DNA from: Gymnopilus junonius | Lineage: Eukaryota; Basidiomycota; Agaricomycetes; Agaricales; Galerinaceae | Reading direction: 5' to 3' | DNA: 64,000 nucleotides | NCBI GenBank assembly: GCA_015501075.1 | Contig: JADNYJ010000055.1 | Span: 124,001 to 188,000 of the forward strand | Shown here: positions 46,223 through 57,309 of the stretch, piece by piece | Position numbering within the stretch: position 1 is the stretch's first letter | How the letters are laid out: the number at the start of each line of letters is the position of its first letter | Position numbers and translations under genes: made by a program | The notes under the pieces: generated by a model | What the model saw: the letters and a program-made list of their open reading frames with translations, nothing else | What the model was told of the DNA's origin: nothing | Database searches by the model: none

Positions 46223-49066
46223 TTACCCTACATCGAGCCCAACACTAGGAGATGACCGCGTCTTCACAATCGGCAGCTTGGTCAACTCCATCTTGCCCAA
46301 CCCTCTTGATCCAGAAGAAGAGCGACGGACTGCGAGCGCAAACGGCCTCCGGTCTCTTTCCATCCTCCGAGTCACGTTACGTCGGTCGTCCAATTTCCCA
46401 ATAAGCAACCTCTGGTAGACAAGTGGGACAGGGAATCCATGAGCTAGCATGTCCTTCGCCACCTCCGGCAAAGCAGAATCAGGTTCAGAGAGATAAGGCA
46501 TTTTGCCTAGCCTGATGAACCTCATTCTCGCTCTACGGACAACCCTGCTGTAATGCGCTTGGCCTCGTCTGATTTTCCTGGGACTCATGCCCTGGTGCCG
46601 TCCGACTATATCGAGAATGGCGTTAAAAAACCGTGCATCAGGTTGTGGGATTTCCAACAGTCGTTTCTCAATGGTGATGATGTCAAGAGCTCGCCGGTGT
46701 TTCTCAAGCATCTTGGCGATATTTCCATGTGCAGAGAACATTGAGCGATAGATCTCTAAGCCTAACTCTCGTCCTAGTTGGCTTCGGTTCTTCTTGACTT
46801 GCGTGCTGCCGGGAAGTAGCCATTTTCTACCTTTGGCCTTCCGCCTCCTGCCCCAGCCCTTACGTCTACCAGAGGACCGTTTCCTAGCCTCGGATGCGTA
46901 CACTTTGATCATAATTGTATACGCTAGCACCGGAAGGCACCATGGTTTAACCTGTCCCTCCCCGGTCGCGACCCAGCTGAGAGCTTCTGCGTCCTTCGCC
47001 CATAACCAGACTTTCTCCGCTATGCCCGTCCGGCCGCGCTTTTGCAACGCGTTCAGGATTGAAGTCAAGATGACGGGACCCAGTGACACTGCGTGACGCA
47101 GGCCTTCTTGACGGATCTTAGTGCGCAGCCTAGTCAATTCATTGTGCGAAACGCCATCACGTTCTTGAGGGTAAGAAGTGGTTAATAGGCCGGGAAGTAG
47201 GAAAGGTATAGCATCTACCACAGCTTGAGGCTTTCCCGAGGATGTGAGTGTAGTCATTCGGGTACTCAAAGCATAGTTGTCGCCCGTCTTAGCGATATCC
47301 ACAAGGTTTCTAGAGGCCATCGACAGCGCCATGTATTTCAAGGAACGACTCTTGGTTGACTGATCCTTGACGGAACTGCTTGATTGTTTGAACCGAGTCA
47401 CTACCTCTTTCGCAATTTCGGACTTGCTCAATAATTTTCCTGAGCGCTCGATGATGTTCATAAGGGTCTGATTTGGCTCGATGGGTGGGTCTCGTAACTT
47501 CCTCATGTGATATAACACCTTCTCCGCCAGTGGGACAGACCGTCGGTGACGCAAGGAATAGTGAACTAGAGTGCTGCAGCTTGCAGGGTCTAGAGTTGGC
47601 ATCATGTCTCCCTCTGTAGGACGCCAAGTCGGCTGGCGGAGGGGTAAGGAACGAATGAGACGATGTATGACACTGTGAAAGTATACATAAGCTTCCACTT
47701 GCCGAGGTGTGCCATCATTTCCTGGAACCCAGACCTTGTCCTGTGTGCGGGGACAGTTATACATAGAGCACAATAAAGGTGTGATGTTATTAAATGGTAT
47801 GAGTCGCTTGTCAAGGCAGTGGGCAAGGTTGGCGAGAGCTTGCAGGGAGGACTTGAATTCAAGTTGTGACCGATCGTCCTTGCGGTCGACGGCCAAAGCT
47901 TTATCTACGGAATTGCATATCTCCTTCATGCGATTCCATACAGGCAGAGGGGTTTCGTAGGTTGATGGTGTGGTAGAATTCTCCACAACTCTTGCAAGTT
48001 CGCGGGCTTGCCAATCTCTTAAGAGAATACCAAACAGGAGTGACCCGACAATGATTTCTCCGTTGAGGATGCAGAGAGCCATCAAGGTCTTGAACATCGT
48101 ATGCGTACGTCGTTGTCTTGACTGTCGAGCCATATTCAGAAGACGAATAGCAAACCTGGTGTCTATGTTATTCACCATGAAGGGCCTGAGAAGAAGGATA
48201 TCGCTGGTCTCCAACATTAAGGCAGTAGGTGATAGCGATTGCTCTACCTGCTTCACTTTCCTTGTGGCGGTCAAATTTTGCGTTGTAATTGAATTTTGGG
48301 CAAGGCGTGAATACAGGGCCTCAAGGGTTTTACCTCGTACTGAAATTCCCGTGGCCATCATTTGCTCAGCCAGTTTGGAAGCCTTGTGAGGCATGCCCGA
48401 GCGAATAAGTCCATGTAAAAGGGAGTGGGAGGGTAGACGCGGAGAGACATCGGAAGGGAATATAAGCGCTAGGGACTTGAGATGTTTCATGGAAGATACC
48501 CCCGGGAGGGACGTGCTGTTGTGTAAAACTGCTGCATATCGGATGGAATTAACAATATCGTATGCATCCGAGAGGTTTCCCGTCCGAACAGAGAAACGAA
48601 TAGCACTGGAGGCTGCTCGGCCAATCTGTGCAGAGGTGAGAGGGCCAGATATGGAAGGATCTGGTAAAACAGGTCGAGGAGGCTTTCTGCATCTGCGACG
48701 TGCTAGAGAACGGGGAGATTTGTTTTTGAGGCTATACCGTGCTTTTAACTCGGCCTTGAAAAGTAGACGAGAATCAATATGACCCCATGGCGCCAAAGAG
48801 TTCTTATTGAAATTGGGAAAAGGTCTGATTGGAAACTGAGGTGGCCAAGGTTGTCTTGAAACGCCCTGAAACGCGAATCTGGCTAGTCTTGGCCAGGTGC
48901 ATTGCATAAGCTTCACATAACTAAAGAAAACGGTAAGATTCACGTAGAGAGCCAAAGGATTCTCAGTTAGACAAACCAATTGAAACTGCGGCGGGTGCTG
49001 TTTCTTGCTGCAGCTAAGGATGTGGATTGTCAAATGTCCGCCAGTCGGGCGATGTCGCGACAACAT
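46223..49066 (-). CDS. Large PPR-like mitochondrial protein
   Basis: A single exon of up to 947 codons. I prefer the ATG at 48907 (894 residues; MQCTWPRLARFAFQGVSRQP), because it starts an Arg-rich, acid-free leader typical of mitochondrial import. An ATCACGTG box at 49077-49084 would otherwise lie only about 10 bp from the longer start. The body is alpha-helical, with degenerate PPR-like units such as HSLLHGLIRSGMPHKASKLA and EQMMATGISVRGKTLEALYS, and a basic block (RRKGWGRRRKAKGRK) in the second half. Such fungal proteins bind organelle RNA; the target cannot be inferred. No frame break occurs over 2.8 kb, which shows the sequence is accurate here. Confidence 0.75.
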   Translation of the reverse strand: MLSRHRPTGGHLTIHILSCSKKQHPPQFQLVCLTENPLALYVNLTVFFSYVKLMQCTWPRLARFAFQGVSRQPWPPQFPIRPFPNFNKNSLAPWGHIDSRLLFKAELKARYSLKNKSPRSLARRRCRKPPRPVLPDPSISGPLTSAQIGRAASSAIRFSVRTGNLSDAYDIVNSIRYAAVLHNSTSLPGVSSMKHLKSLALIFPSDVSPRLPSHSLLHGLIRSGMPHKASKLAEQMMATGISVRGKTLEALYSRLAQNSITTQNLTATRKVKQVEQSLSPTALMLETSDILLLRPFMVNNIDTRFAIRLLNMARQSRQRRTHTMFKTLMALCILNGEIIVGSLLFGILLRDWQARELARVVENSTTPSTYETPLPVWNRMKEICNSVDKALAVDRKDDRSQLEFKSSLQALANLAHCLDKRLIPFNNITPLLCSMYNCPRTQDKVWVPGNDGTPRQVEAYVYFHSVIHRLIRSLPLRQPTWRPTEGDMMPTLDPASCSTLVHYSLRHRRSVPLAEKVLYHMRKLRDPPIEPNQTLMNIIERSGKLLSKSEIAKEVVTRFKQSSSSVKDQSTKSRSLKYMALSMASRNLVDIAKTGDNYALSTRMTTLTSSGKPQAVVDAIPFLLPGLLTTSYPQERDGVSHNELTRLRTKIRQEGLRHAVSLGPVILTSILNALQKRGRTGIAEKVWLWAKDAEALSWVATGEGQVKPWCLPVLAYTIMIKVYASEARKRSSGRRKGWGRRRKAKGRKWLLPGSTQVKKNRSQLGRELGLEIYRSMFSAHGNIAKMLEKHRRALDIITIEKRLLEIPQPDARFFNAILDIVGRHQGMSPRKIRRGQAHYSRVVRRARMRFIRLGKMPYLSEPDSALPEVAKDMLAHGFPVPLVYQRLLIGKLDDRRNVTRRMERDRRPFALAVRRSSSGSRGLGKMELTKLPIVKTRSSPSVGLDVG

Positions 49067-49076
49067 TTACGGTCAC

Positions 49077-49084
49077 ATCACGTG
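49077..49084. promoter_or_regulatory. ATCACGTG box upstream of the PPR-like gene
   Basis: A Cbf1-type RTCACGTG word, about 170 bp upstream of the preferred PPR ATG. Equivalent words precede FLX1 (44163-44170, reverse) and lie in the CTU1/H3-like divergent region (12709-12716). Confidence 0.35.
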
Positions 49085-49268
49085 CACTTGACGCGATCGA
49101 CCAGGTCTAGTACTGTCTGACTCTACGACCATTGGTATTTGAATTTGCGAAGAGTGACTCTATATAATGTACAGTTGATCTGTAAAGGAATAATTTGCGA
49201 CTACTAGTTTATAACCATTGTCCGAAAGATTAGAGGCGAGTGGGCCTCGTCCAGACGAATACCATAAT

Positions 49269-52112
49269 TTAGAGTAGGTCATGAAGAACACGGTCATACT
49301 GGTGGGGCAAGTGAGCACTGGGCAAATGAATTATCGGACTTTTTTAGACGGCTGCAGAGGAGGCACGACTCACGTTAACATGTTGCGCGCGAAAATAATC
49401 TGGGAAAACACTTTTTCAACATCAAGGACTTCAAATAAGCGTAGTTTATCTTCAGTGGAATTAGGCTGTCGATGTGCAGGATGTAAGTCGCTATCTCGCA
49501 TGGCCAAAAGAACGCGACCGGTAGGAAACATGTGGACGTTCTGCATATTCGCCTCTAGAGTCTTGCGGATAGCAATGAACTGTTGCGAAATAATGATCAA
49601 TTATCAAAGCTTATCACAGAGCGTTATTACCCACCCAGTCCATGTCATCCTGATGCCCATTACCCTCCTTCCACCTTTTGGCTCGCGACGTGACGGCCGA
49701 CCAACCATCGGGTGTCCCGTTGCTCTCGGCTTCACAAAGCCAGAGTGCTGCATTCTTGAGATCGCGGACAGAGCCAAGAGAAAGACGGGCTACGATATCA
49801 TGTGAATAGACGAAGGAAACTACCATTTTCGCCGCAAGTCGGCACAGAGCTGCGTCCGTCAGAGCACTGTGCCAAATTTAATTAATGAAAGCGTGGCTTA
49901 AAAGGTAAGAAAAATGGCCGTACGGTGGTGCAATTGCATACACTTGAACGTGTCGGCCTGCAGGAATTCCACTTGATCGAACAGTCAGGCAAGTCTTTGG
50001 ATCGGCCCACATCTGCATAAGAGGAAAATGAGGTCAAAGATGTATCAAATAACAGAAAGAAACCTCACCATCCCCAGCAAGGTCGCAACCCCAGCGCCCA
50101 AGCTATGTCCACACAAAACGAGATCTTTGATGGCCATTAGTAGCATTCTTATAAATAAAATTGGGCACAGACCAAATTCGGGATTGCTATGCAGAGCTTC
50201 CAGGACCGCCAGATGCACTGGCTTCCCAATATCCCCCATCGCTTTAGCCATTCTCAGCATTCCACCATGGACATGGTACTTTGGAACGTTCTCGCCAGGA
50301 ATTATATCTTTGTCTAATATGCTTGGAAAAGCAAATTGTCCCGGTACAGGAGCGTCATCGTCCTCCGACTGTACTGGTGTAGTCGCCGGCTGGAAGGGTT
50401 CAGGATCGCATGTCAAGTCCACAGCGATTTCGTTAAGTGACATTGTTCCTGTGCATCCGTAAGGCTCGTATGGTGTCTTCTAGAGGCCGAGAGATATATA
50501 CACCACCTCTAATGACCAGCAGGACTTGTCCTCGGCTATGGTCCGTCAGCACCCAGAAGCGAGGCAGAAGATGTTCTTGTCCAATGACCTGCAGGTAAGC
50601 AGTGAGCGACCGTGAATGCAAGAGAAATAAAAGACGTGTACAGCTGTAGCCTTCATCTTTCCTTTATTCGCACTCCTTTGAGCAGCTTTCTGCTCTTCGA
50701 CGGTTTCAGTGTGTTCCTCTGCAAAGCGTTCAAAGATTTCCTTGTCGTGCTTCCCCAGCAACATATCCCACCATGAATACTCCAGCTTGGTCGCTTTCTG
50801 GTCCGGCTCGTCAGAAATAATAATATCTTCATCTGCTTCAGCTTCGGCCTCGTCGATTGCTCTGGTAAGTCGCTTCTCTTCCGAGGTCTTTTCACGAGCC
50901 ATAGCTGCCGAAAAGGTGTCTGGAGAAGAAAAAGATTCGGGTTTATCACTCTTCTTGTTGCTACCAAATGCAGTCGGCGATACTCCGAAAAAGAGTAAGC
51001 TGGCACCACCATATCCTGCAAGGACCATCTTCGAGAGTCGTCTCATCGTCGCCTTCAATTCAGCATTAGTTAAGGGAGGAGGGGTAATATCACTCGGTAT
51101 GCTCGCGTGCCCAGCCCGGAAGCTGTGTAGTGAAAGGTGAGACCTGGTTCTAGAAAGGTATAAGGATGAGGTTCGAGAGCGGCTTGGCTCAGGCTCTCCG
51201 ATATCAGCTGCTATAATTTGAGGTCCGTTTCCGGGGAATATTACGTCAGAGGTGACGCGTATCCGAGAAGTTCTACAAATAAAGGTCAGAAAAAAGTGCA
51301 AGAAAAAAGTCTTGAAAGGCACACCTATGCCTAAGCGGTCGCTGCTTAGGCGCGTCCTTGACATCCAGTTCTTTCAAGTACTTCAACCAACGTTTCTCCT
51401 GCCACTCCTGGGTTACACCCTGTAGCGAAATCCAGCCAACTAGTGCTCGAGCGACTTGCGTGATCCCATACTGCCGTTCTGGACCGTTCTCGTCGAGTCC
51501 CTCATTCCATTCACGTCGTACGAGGTCGATGAAAGAGGCTAATGAAAATGAAGCGTCGCTACTTCCTGGAAATATGGCTGAAAGGAGATTGATAGAACTG
51601 TGCGCTGCTAGAAGCGAAGTGGAGGTTATGTATTCGCTGAGGTATATGGGAGCAAGAGTGATTTGCTCTGCAATAGTGAATACGGTGGAGACGGCATAAC
51701 CTAAAGCAGGCCTAGCAACAGTGCTTCCTCCAAACAAGGCAAGATCAACGACAGTGGAAGTGGTGCCCACAACTGCTGAAGCGACTCCTCTGGCAATTGA
51801 AAACTAGATTAGAAAAATGAGTACTAATTCGTCACGATTCCTTGAACCTCCACTTACACCCAGCCGTGTGCCGGATTTTGCAGCAGAGAAACCAAAAGAC
51901 GTAACTGTATGGGCAAGATCAATGCCTTGTCTGCTGTATCTGTCCCAGTTTCTGGCCATACAGCCTCCTCGAAGGAGAAAAGAGCAGCAGAGGACCAAGC
52001 AACGCTGGAGCTGCGGTGCAAGTAGCACATGAAATTCGTCATTCCATGTGGTTAGGGTTACGGTCCGCCAAGTGCGCCACACTTGTTTTCTATTTCCAGC
52101 CATCTCGATCAA
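49269..52112 (-). CDS. Diacylglycerol-lipase-type serine hydrolase (lipase class 3 fold)
   Basis: The start is MIEMAGNRKQVWRTWRTV at 52112 (or the inner ATG at 52103); the end is AHLPHQYDRVLHDLL with a stop at 49269 after an intron at about 49310-49362. The order is an N-terminal segment with small hydrophobic stretches, a charged middle (EKTSEEKRLTRAIDEAEAEA; YSWWDMLLGKHDKEIFERFA), a lipase core and a conserved tail. The nucleophile elbow is GHSLGAG in DLVLCGHSLGAGVATLLGM. The acid is probably Asp in SHDIVARLS, and the His lies in DRVLHDLL. These match sn-1-specific DAG lipases of fungi, which release fatty acid from diacylglycerol at membranes. Introns include GTAAGT...CTAG (51789-51842) and GTGTGCC...TGTAG. 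No breaks seen. Confidence 0.85.
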
Positions 52113-52291
52113 AATTTAGGAACACCAAGTTAGGAGAATTTAAAGTTGCTGATTTCTGTAACCTCACCTCCTATTCCATGGTGCTCACAAAACTTGTTGA
52201 TGTCTCAATCATCTCGAACTTCACACCACCCTCTTGATCTTATAATATTCAGCGTTGAGCGCTTCCAGAATTATATCCACTATCCACTACA

Positions 52292-53275
52292 ATGATCTTA
52301 ACCGCAAGAGATGACATGGTGACCGACCTATTTCCTACGCCGACACCCTCAGGGCCTCCAAGAGAAGTGCCGGTTAGCATCGATAATACCCCACTGCCTG
52401 CAATGGCAATGATTGCCATCAAAATCTACGCATTTGGAGGGCTAGGGTTTATGATCTGCGTCGTCCTTGCCGCAATTGCATATTGGATTTGGACGGTCAT
52501 TATTCTACGAGAATGGGCAGACTCGCCTGGATGGCTTGATCTGCATCCAGAGGTGAGTCACTATTTTTATTGCTTCAAGTCCGTTGAGAAATTTATCTAC
52601 TCTTTTTCAGCGTATGAGAGAGCGGGAGAAGGCTAGAATTGCTAGACTCAAGTCTATAAAGGAAGATCGTATGCTAGAGAGGAAAAGGAGGGAAGAAGAA
52701 AAGTTTACCCCACCTCCTTTACGCTACAAAGCCAAGAATGGTAGAGATCGTGCCACCTCTATGCCTATCAAGTCCGCCATGCGGAATTGCAGCATTTCAG
52801 AACCTCAATCTCAAGGTCGTAAGTCGAGTCTCGTAAAGGGCTCACCGTCCAAACAGCGAGCCAGCTGGGCCTCTTCCGTGTCGACGCTAGGCACCAACGC
52901 TAGTCCGACAAAGGCCAAGAAAGTAAGCTGGGCTTCCTCAACTTCGACGCTGGACATCGACGGTAATTGCACGCAGAGGCCCTCGCAGTAAAAGGCTCGC
53001 CTTCTTCCTCTATGGAACTTCCTATTCCGGCGCCTCCGCCTGGTGATAATACTCCCGCCTCTATCCCCAAAGCGCGTACCTCTATTCCCCACCGAGAAAC
53101 ATCTGTGGGACCGCGTTCACGTCGTGCACATGAACTGATAGCAGCGACAACACCAGACGTGGCATACGGGTGGGCCAGGTCCTCTGATCCTGTTACTAAC
53201 AGGTGCACTTGCGCTAGCGTTGATCCGCTTGACGCGCCAAGTACGACTCCTTGTGAAATACATCGATACGCTTAG
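52292..53275 (+). CDS. Unrecognised small single-pass membrane protein
   Basis: Exon 1 (52292-52552) encodes a Thr/Pro-rich start and one membrane helix ([20 protein letters not shown]). Intron 52553-52610 is GTGAGT...TTCAG. Exon 2 opens with a charged coiled-coil-like stretch (RMREREKARIARLKSIKEDR), then Ser/Lys-rich repeats (KGSPSKQRASWASSVSTLG and KKVSWASSTSTLD). In the written frame it stops at 52991. One added base near 52975 continues the same repeat style (EALAVKGSPSSSMELP) to a stop at 53275. I take the longer form as intended and the gap as an indel. A single-pass protein with a disordered, phosphorylatable cytosolic tail; family unknown. Confidence 0.55.
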
Positions 53276-54758
53276 TATTTGAAATATATCACAAGGGAGA
53301 TTAGTTTCTTGCTTTTGCGCCGAGTAAAGTAGATTTGCTATGGATTCCACATCTTGCGGCTGGCCGTGTTAGTCAGACAATATGTACTTGGAGTCCTGAA
53401 AATGACAATGGAAGAAAGCTCTAGCAGTCGCAGTTCATGACGTCTTTCCCCATGAAGGAATTTGCCTCATTTGTTGACATTGTGGATAGGCTGCAGTAAA
53501 AAGGTCAAGGAGTCGAAATAAGGGGTTCTCCACCCTTGCGGTGCATACTCTGGGTAAGCGCGCGTGCACGGAACCAAGTTTAGGCGGCGCATGCACATTG
53601 TTAAGCAGTATGTAGGCGACCACAGCGTTAGGGCTGCCCCACACAGTCTAAGCGAAGGTCGACATCGGTGGTAAAAGACCTTTGATTGACGTCGACCGCG
53701 ATTGAGCATTTGCAGGACTGAGTTATGAGTGCAGGGCGTTGGATCGTGCGGACTGCAGATTGATACGGCACGAAACCATACCCTTAAGTCCGACAAATGT
53801 TCAGGAGGAATCTCGGGATCCTTTGAGATTACAGATGCCCGAGCGTAAATCCCAAGTATCAAAGATGTTGCCCGTGATATCAGGAAAGGATGCGCGCGAG
53901 TTGACGAACTTCGGGAAAACTCAGCGATTAACTACTCACAACGACTTCTAAGAAACGAGGACTTCAGCTTAACTGCTCTCCTTTTCTCAGAAAACTCTAA
54001 CGTTAGCCATGCGCATATGAGAATTCTTGAAGATCCCAGTGGGAGTCGGGTAGAACGTGAATGAGCGGTAGCAATCCACTTGTCGGTCACCGCCGCGAGA
54101 GGACATAGTAGGACTTCGAAAGAGCCAAGTTGGACCATGCGTATCCCGCGGCTGCCCTGCAGAGTGCGTAACTCTGGTCATCTTTACTCGAGGAAAGACC
54201 GCATCAAACACCAGGTAGCCCAGAATGAATGCCAGTTGTGCAAAGGTAGTGCAACTTGTCAGAACAATTACAACGCAGACGATGGTAAAGAGCTTAGCCA
54301 TTGTCCGCTATCGTTCCTTTCAGCTCACACGACATATTCTCTGAAATTCTATATCTTTCCGTGTCTGCGCTTGTGGCCTGCCGAAAGAGCGCCATTCCCA
54401 AAGTGACTGCTTGGATAACTTCAACGAGGCAGTGGTAAAAGGTCAGCCCATCATTCCTTTGCAGAAATTCTACATCGTTCTATGTCTTTCCATGTCTGCG
54501 CTTGTCTAGGGAGTTGTTTCTTCCATCCTGCCGAAGGCGCATCATTCCCAACGAAGTGAACAGCAAGCATGGGGCACCAGTCTTCAGCGTGGCTAATGGT
54601 TGTCCGTAGGATTTGTCTGGAGGATCGTCCAATGCAATCTTGCTGAAAACATGAAAAGCATGATAGATTACGAGAGGGTAATCGGGAAATAAAGTTCATA
54701 AAAGAGGTATAAAGATCGAGATCCAAGAACAATAAGATGTCATCATCCAATCACCGAA
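53276..54758. other. Gene-poor interval with an imperfect duplication
   Basis: No supported gene. A minus-strand frame (53987-54301) starts with a hydrophobic stretch (IVCVVIVLTSCTTFAQLAF) but lacks anything further. Two similar segments at about 54343-54405 and 54464-54559 share GAAATTCTA, TGTCTGCGCTTGT, CCTGCCGAA and CATTCCCAA in the same order; the second is longer by short insertions. Confidence 0.4.
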
Positions 54759-57172
54759 TTATTCATCGTTTACATGTTCGTGGTCGGCTGCTTGGATCGC
54801 CTGTATGACGTGCTCGCGACGTAGCCATTTCTCTTCTGGTGTGAAGTACCAGGTTATAATTCCGAAAAGAGTGATAGAGCCGAAGATCACACAAGCCTAA
54901 TATGACAGCACTGAGAAAGAAAGCGCGGAAACGAAAGGAAGAACCACGCACAAAGTTGAAGGTATCTGCAGTGACAGGGAATTCGAAAGGAGACAACATG
55001 ACCTAAGTAACAGAGATGAGTAAAATGTAGCATGAAACAGCAACCTGGCATGTGAACATACACCGACTATTAGGCCGTTGAACAGGATGGCACAGACATA
55101 AAATGGCTTCGCATAGCGGCCGAGATAAAAGTAGGACGACTTGAAGTTATTCGGGGTCATTGTTAGGCGAAGGAGAGCAATAAGCCCGTATGCTGCGATT
55201 GTCGGGACGCCGCCAGCAGAGATCAACGAGGTGAAGGCAACTTGACTGGGCAAGATGGTACAAAGAAGTGCAGCAGCAAAAATGAAGATGACGGTGACTG
55301 CATTCTTGGGCTGCCCTTCCGAGTCGACACGTCCTATCCAGTGTGACATTGGAAGAACGCCATCTCGGGCAACTGCGAAAACAAGTCGGGACGAGGCAAC
55401 AATGGCAATACTGGTATTCTGAAGGATGAGGACGACATATGAATGTATTGCATCGAATAGGCAGGTATTACACAAACCAGAATCAGACCAATGGTAGCAA
55501 TAATGGTCATGAAGATGCTCGCTTTTTTCCCCAGGGCAAGGGCATAGATTTGAACAAAGGGTTGAGGGGCATCAAGAGCAAACAGGGTATCGAGATCGGG
55601 CGTGCAAAAGAGGAAAAGAATGCATGTTATAAAGCCCATAACGCCTGTGCGAGAGCACTTGACAAAATTCCTTTGGCTGCAACAATTCTGAAAGTCATCA
55701 AGATAGGGTAAACGGGGAATACAACCGAACATTATCATTTCACTGACTTGGCATTTTTGGTTTCTTCAGCGATATGTCCTGACGCATCGAACCCAGTAAG
55801 CGTCCCGGCGGTAAAGAGGCTGGAATTTGTGTCAAGACTGCTACTTTTTCGGCAAGCATGCAACTCACAAAGATAATATCCAATTCCATCCTGCAGGGGC
55901 GCCAGTTCCATTATCTAGCGAACAATTGAGCGATTGACAATCACCATGGCAAAAGAACATACAGGTCAGAGTGAAAACATCTTTAGCAGAACGAAAGCCG
56001 TAAGTCCTGGATACTCCAATTGGAAGCCAGATGAGGCAAAGGAAAAAGTCGAGCATCATTATGAAGAGCGTGAAACGGAAGACAGTTGAATAAAGGCGAG
56101 GAGGAAGGTAGTTGATAGCCACTGAAAGGACCAGTAAGCCTTCCGAAACAGCCCAGATGAGGGCCCGCCATTTGACATTATCGTTGGTGGTTCCCCCAGG
56201 AAAGCCGATCCCCCAAACAGGAAGTTGAGAAACAATATAATTTGCAGTGGTCTAAATGGAGTTAGAGGAGAGAAAAGGGAACAGGAAGAGATTGGACAGA
56301 CCTGGCAATTCCCTGCCGAAAAGGTCATCCAGGCAGTGCATGACCACCAGGCAACGATGAAGCCAAAGAATCTGGCATATTTTGGCCCTGCGCTCTCAGC
56401 TGCCCAGATATAGATGGAACCACTGAGAGGGAGAGCCGAACATATCTCAGCCAACACAGCAGCAGAGATCATCATGAAGACGATCGTTATTACGTATGAA
56501 GACCTGAAAACGAGAAGTATAGACTAAGTCGTTGACAGGGCAAGTGTGCATACCAAACGGCAGCAGGACCACCGGCCAAGAGTCCTAGGAACAGGAAAGA
56601 CCTGGAGAGGTATTCAGAAAAATGTCCAGCCAATCGATTTAAAAATGTAGACCTAACACCTCCAATAAAGTTCAACGCACAGAAACTTGCCGCAAAACTT
56701 TCAAGTAAATGCCATGTCCGGTGCAGTTGCTAAAATGCAGGAAAAGACCAAAAAATGGGTATTTCGCCTAGAGCAAAGCAATGAAAAACATACTTGTTTA
56801 TATCCAAGGCTTTGCTAATTAAATGAAAACGTCAGTAACACGAGATAAGCCCCCGGAAGGGGGAGATAAGAGTGAACGATGACACTGGGAGGCTTCCCTA
56901 CGCAGGTATGAGCGCTGTTCAGGTTCAAGCGGTATAATCTCAATCCTTCTGAAAACCTTGTTCTCCCTGGAGAAGAGCAATGAAAACATCCGGATACCCG
57001 CAGCCATGCCAATTGTCACCAGTTGGACGTTACCAGTGCAGCCCCATGCTTTTTGTAGGTCATCCCCAGATCATGCTCGGGGCACAATTACCAGTTGGAG
57101 TTCATCCTGGTCTTCTGCCGGAAGCACGGTAGACTCGCCTCCGTCGTCGGATTTTTTAGAGTCGATATTCAT
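54759..57172 (-). CDS. Amino acid/GABA/choline-type permease (APC superfamily)
   Basis: The start [20 protein letters not shown] at 57172 leads through a short exon to the family opening [20 protein letters not shown]. About twelve membrane segments follow, with signatures [63 protein letters not shown] and [16 protein letters not shown]. The C-terminus is soluble and ends EHVNDE at 54759. [12 protein letters not shown] is characteristic of the fungal GABA/choline/amino-acid permeases. The substrate cannot be told from sequence. The first intron (56815-57091, 277 bp) is about five times longer than most here. It is divergent from U1-70K, with only 137 bp between the two ATGs. Confidence 0.88.
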
Positions 57173-57309
57173 AGTCTTGGAAGAAGATGAAAGGACAGAA
57201 AAAAAGGAGCGTGAGTCACACTCTTATCAGCCAAAAGATTGATCATCTGGCGGATTTGTGACTGGTCACATCACAACAAACCCAAACAGCGCTCCTCCTC
57301 CCAACTACG
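57173..57309. promoter_or_regulatory. Short divergent promoter, permease / U1-70K
   Basis: Only 137 bp separate the two start codons on opposite strands. The two genes probably share regulatory DNA. I see no TATA box or other clear motif. Confidence 0.4.

Noticed and set aside
53467..53862. 131-codon minus-strand frame
   Set aside because: No recognisable domain, and the surrounding frames change often; chance or relic.
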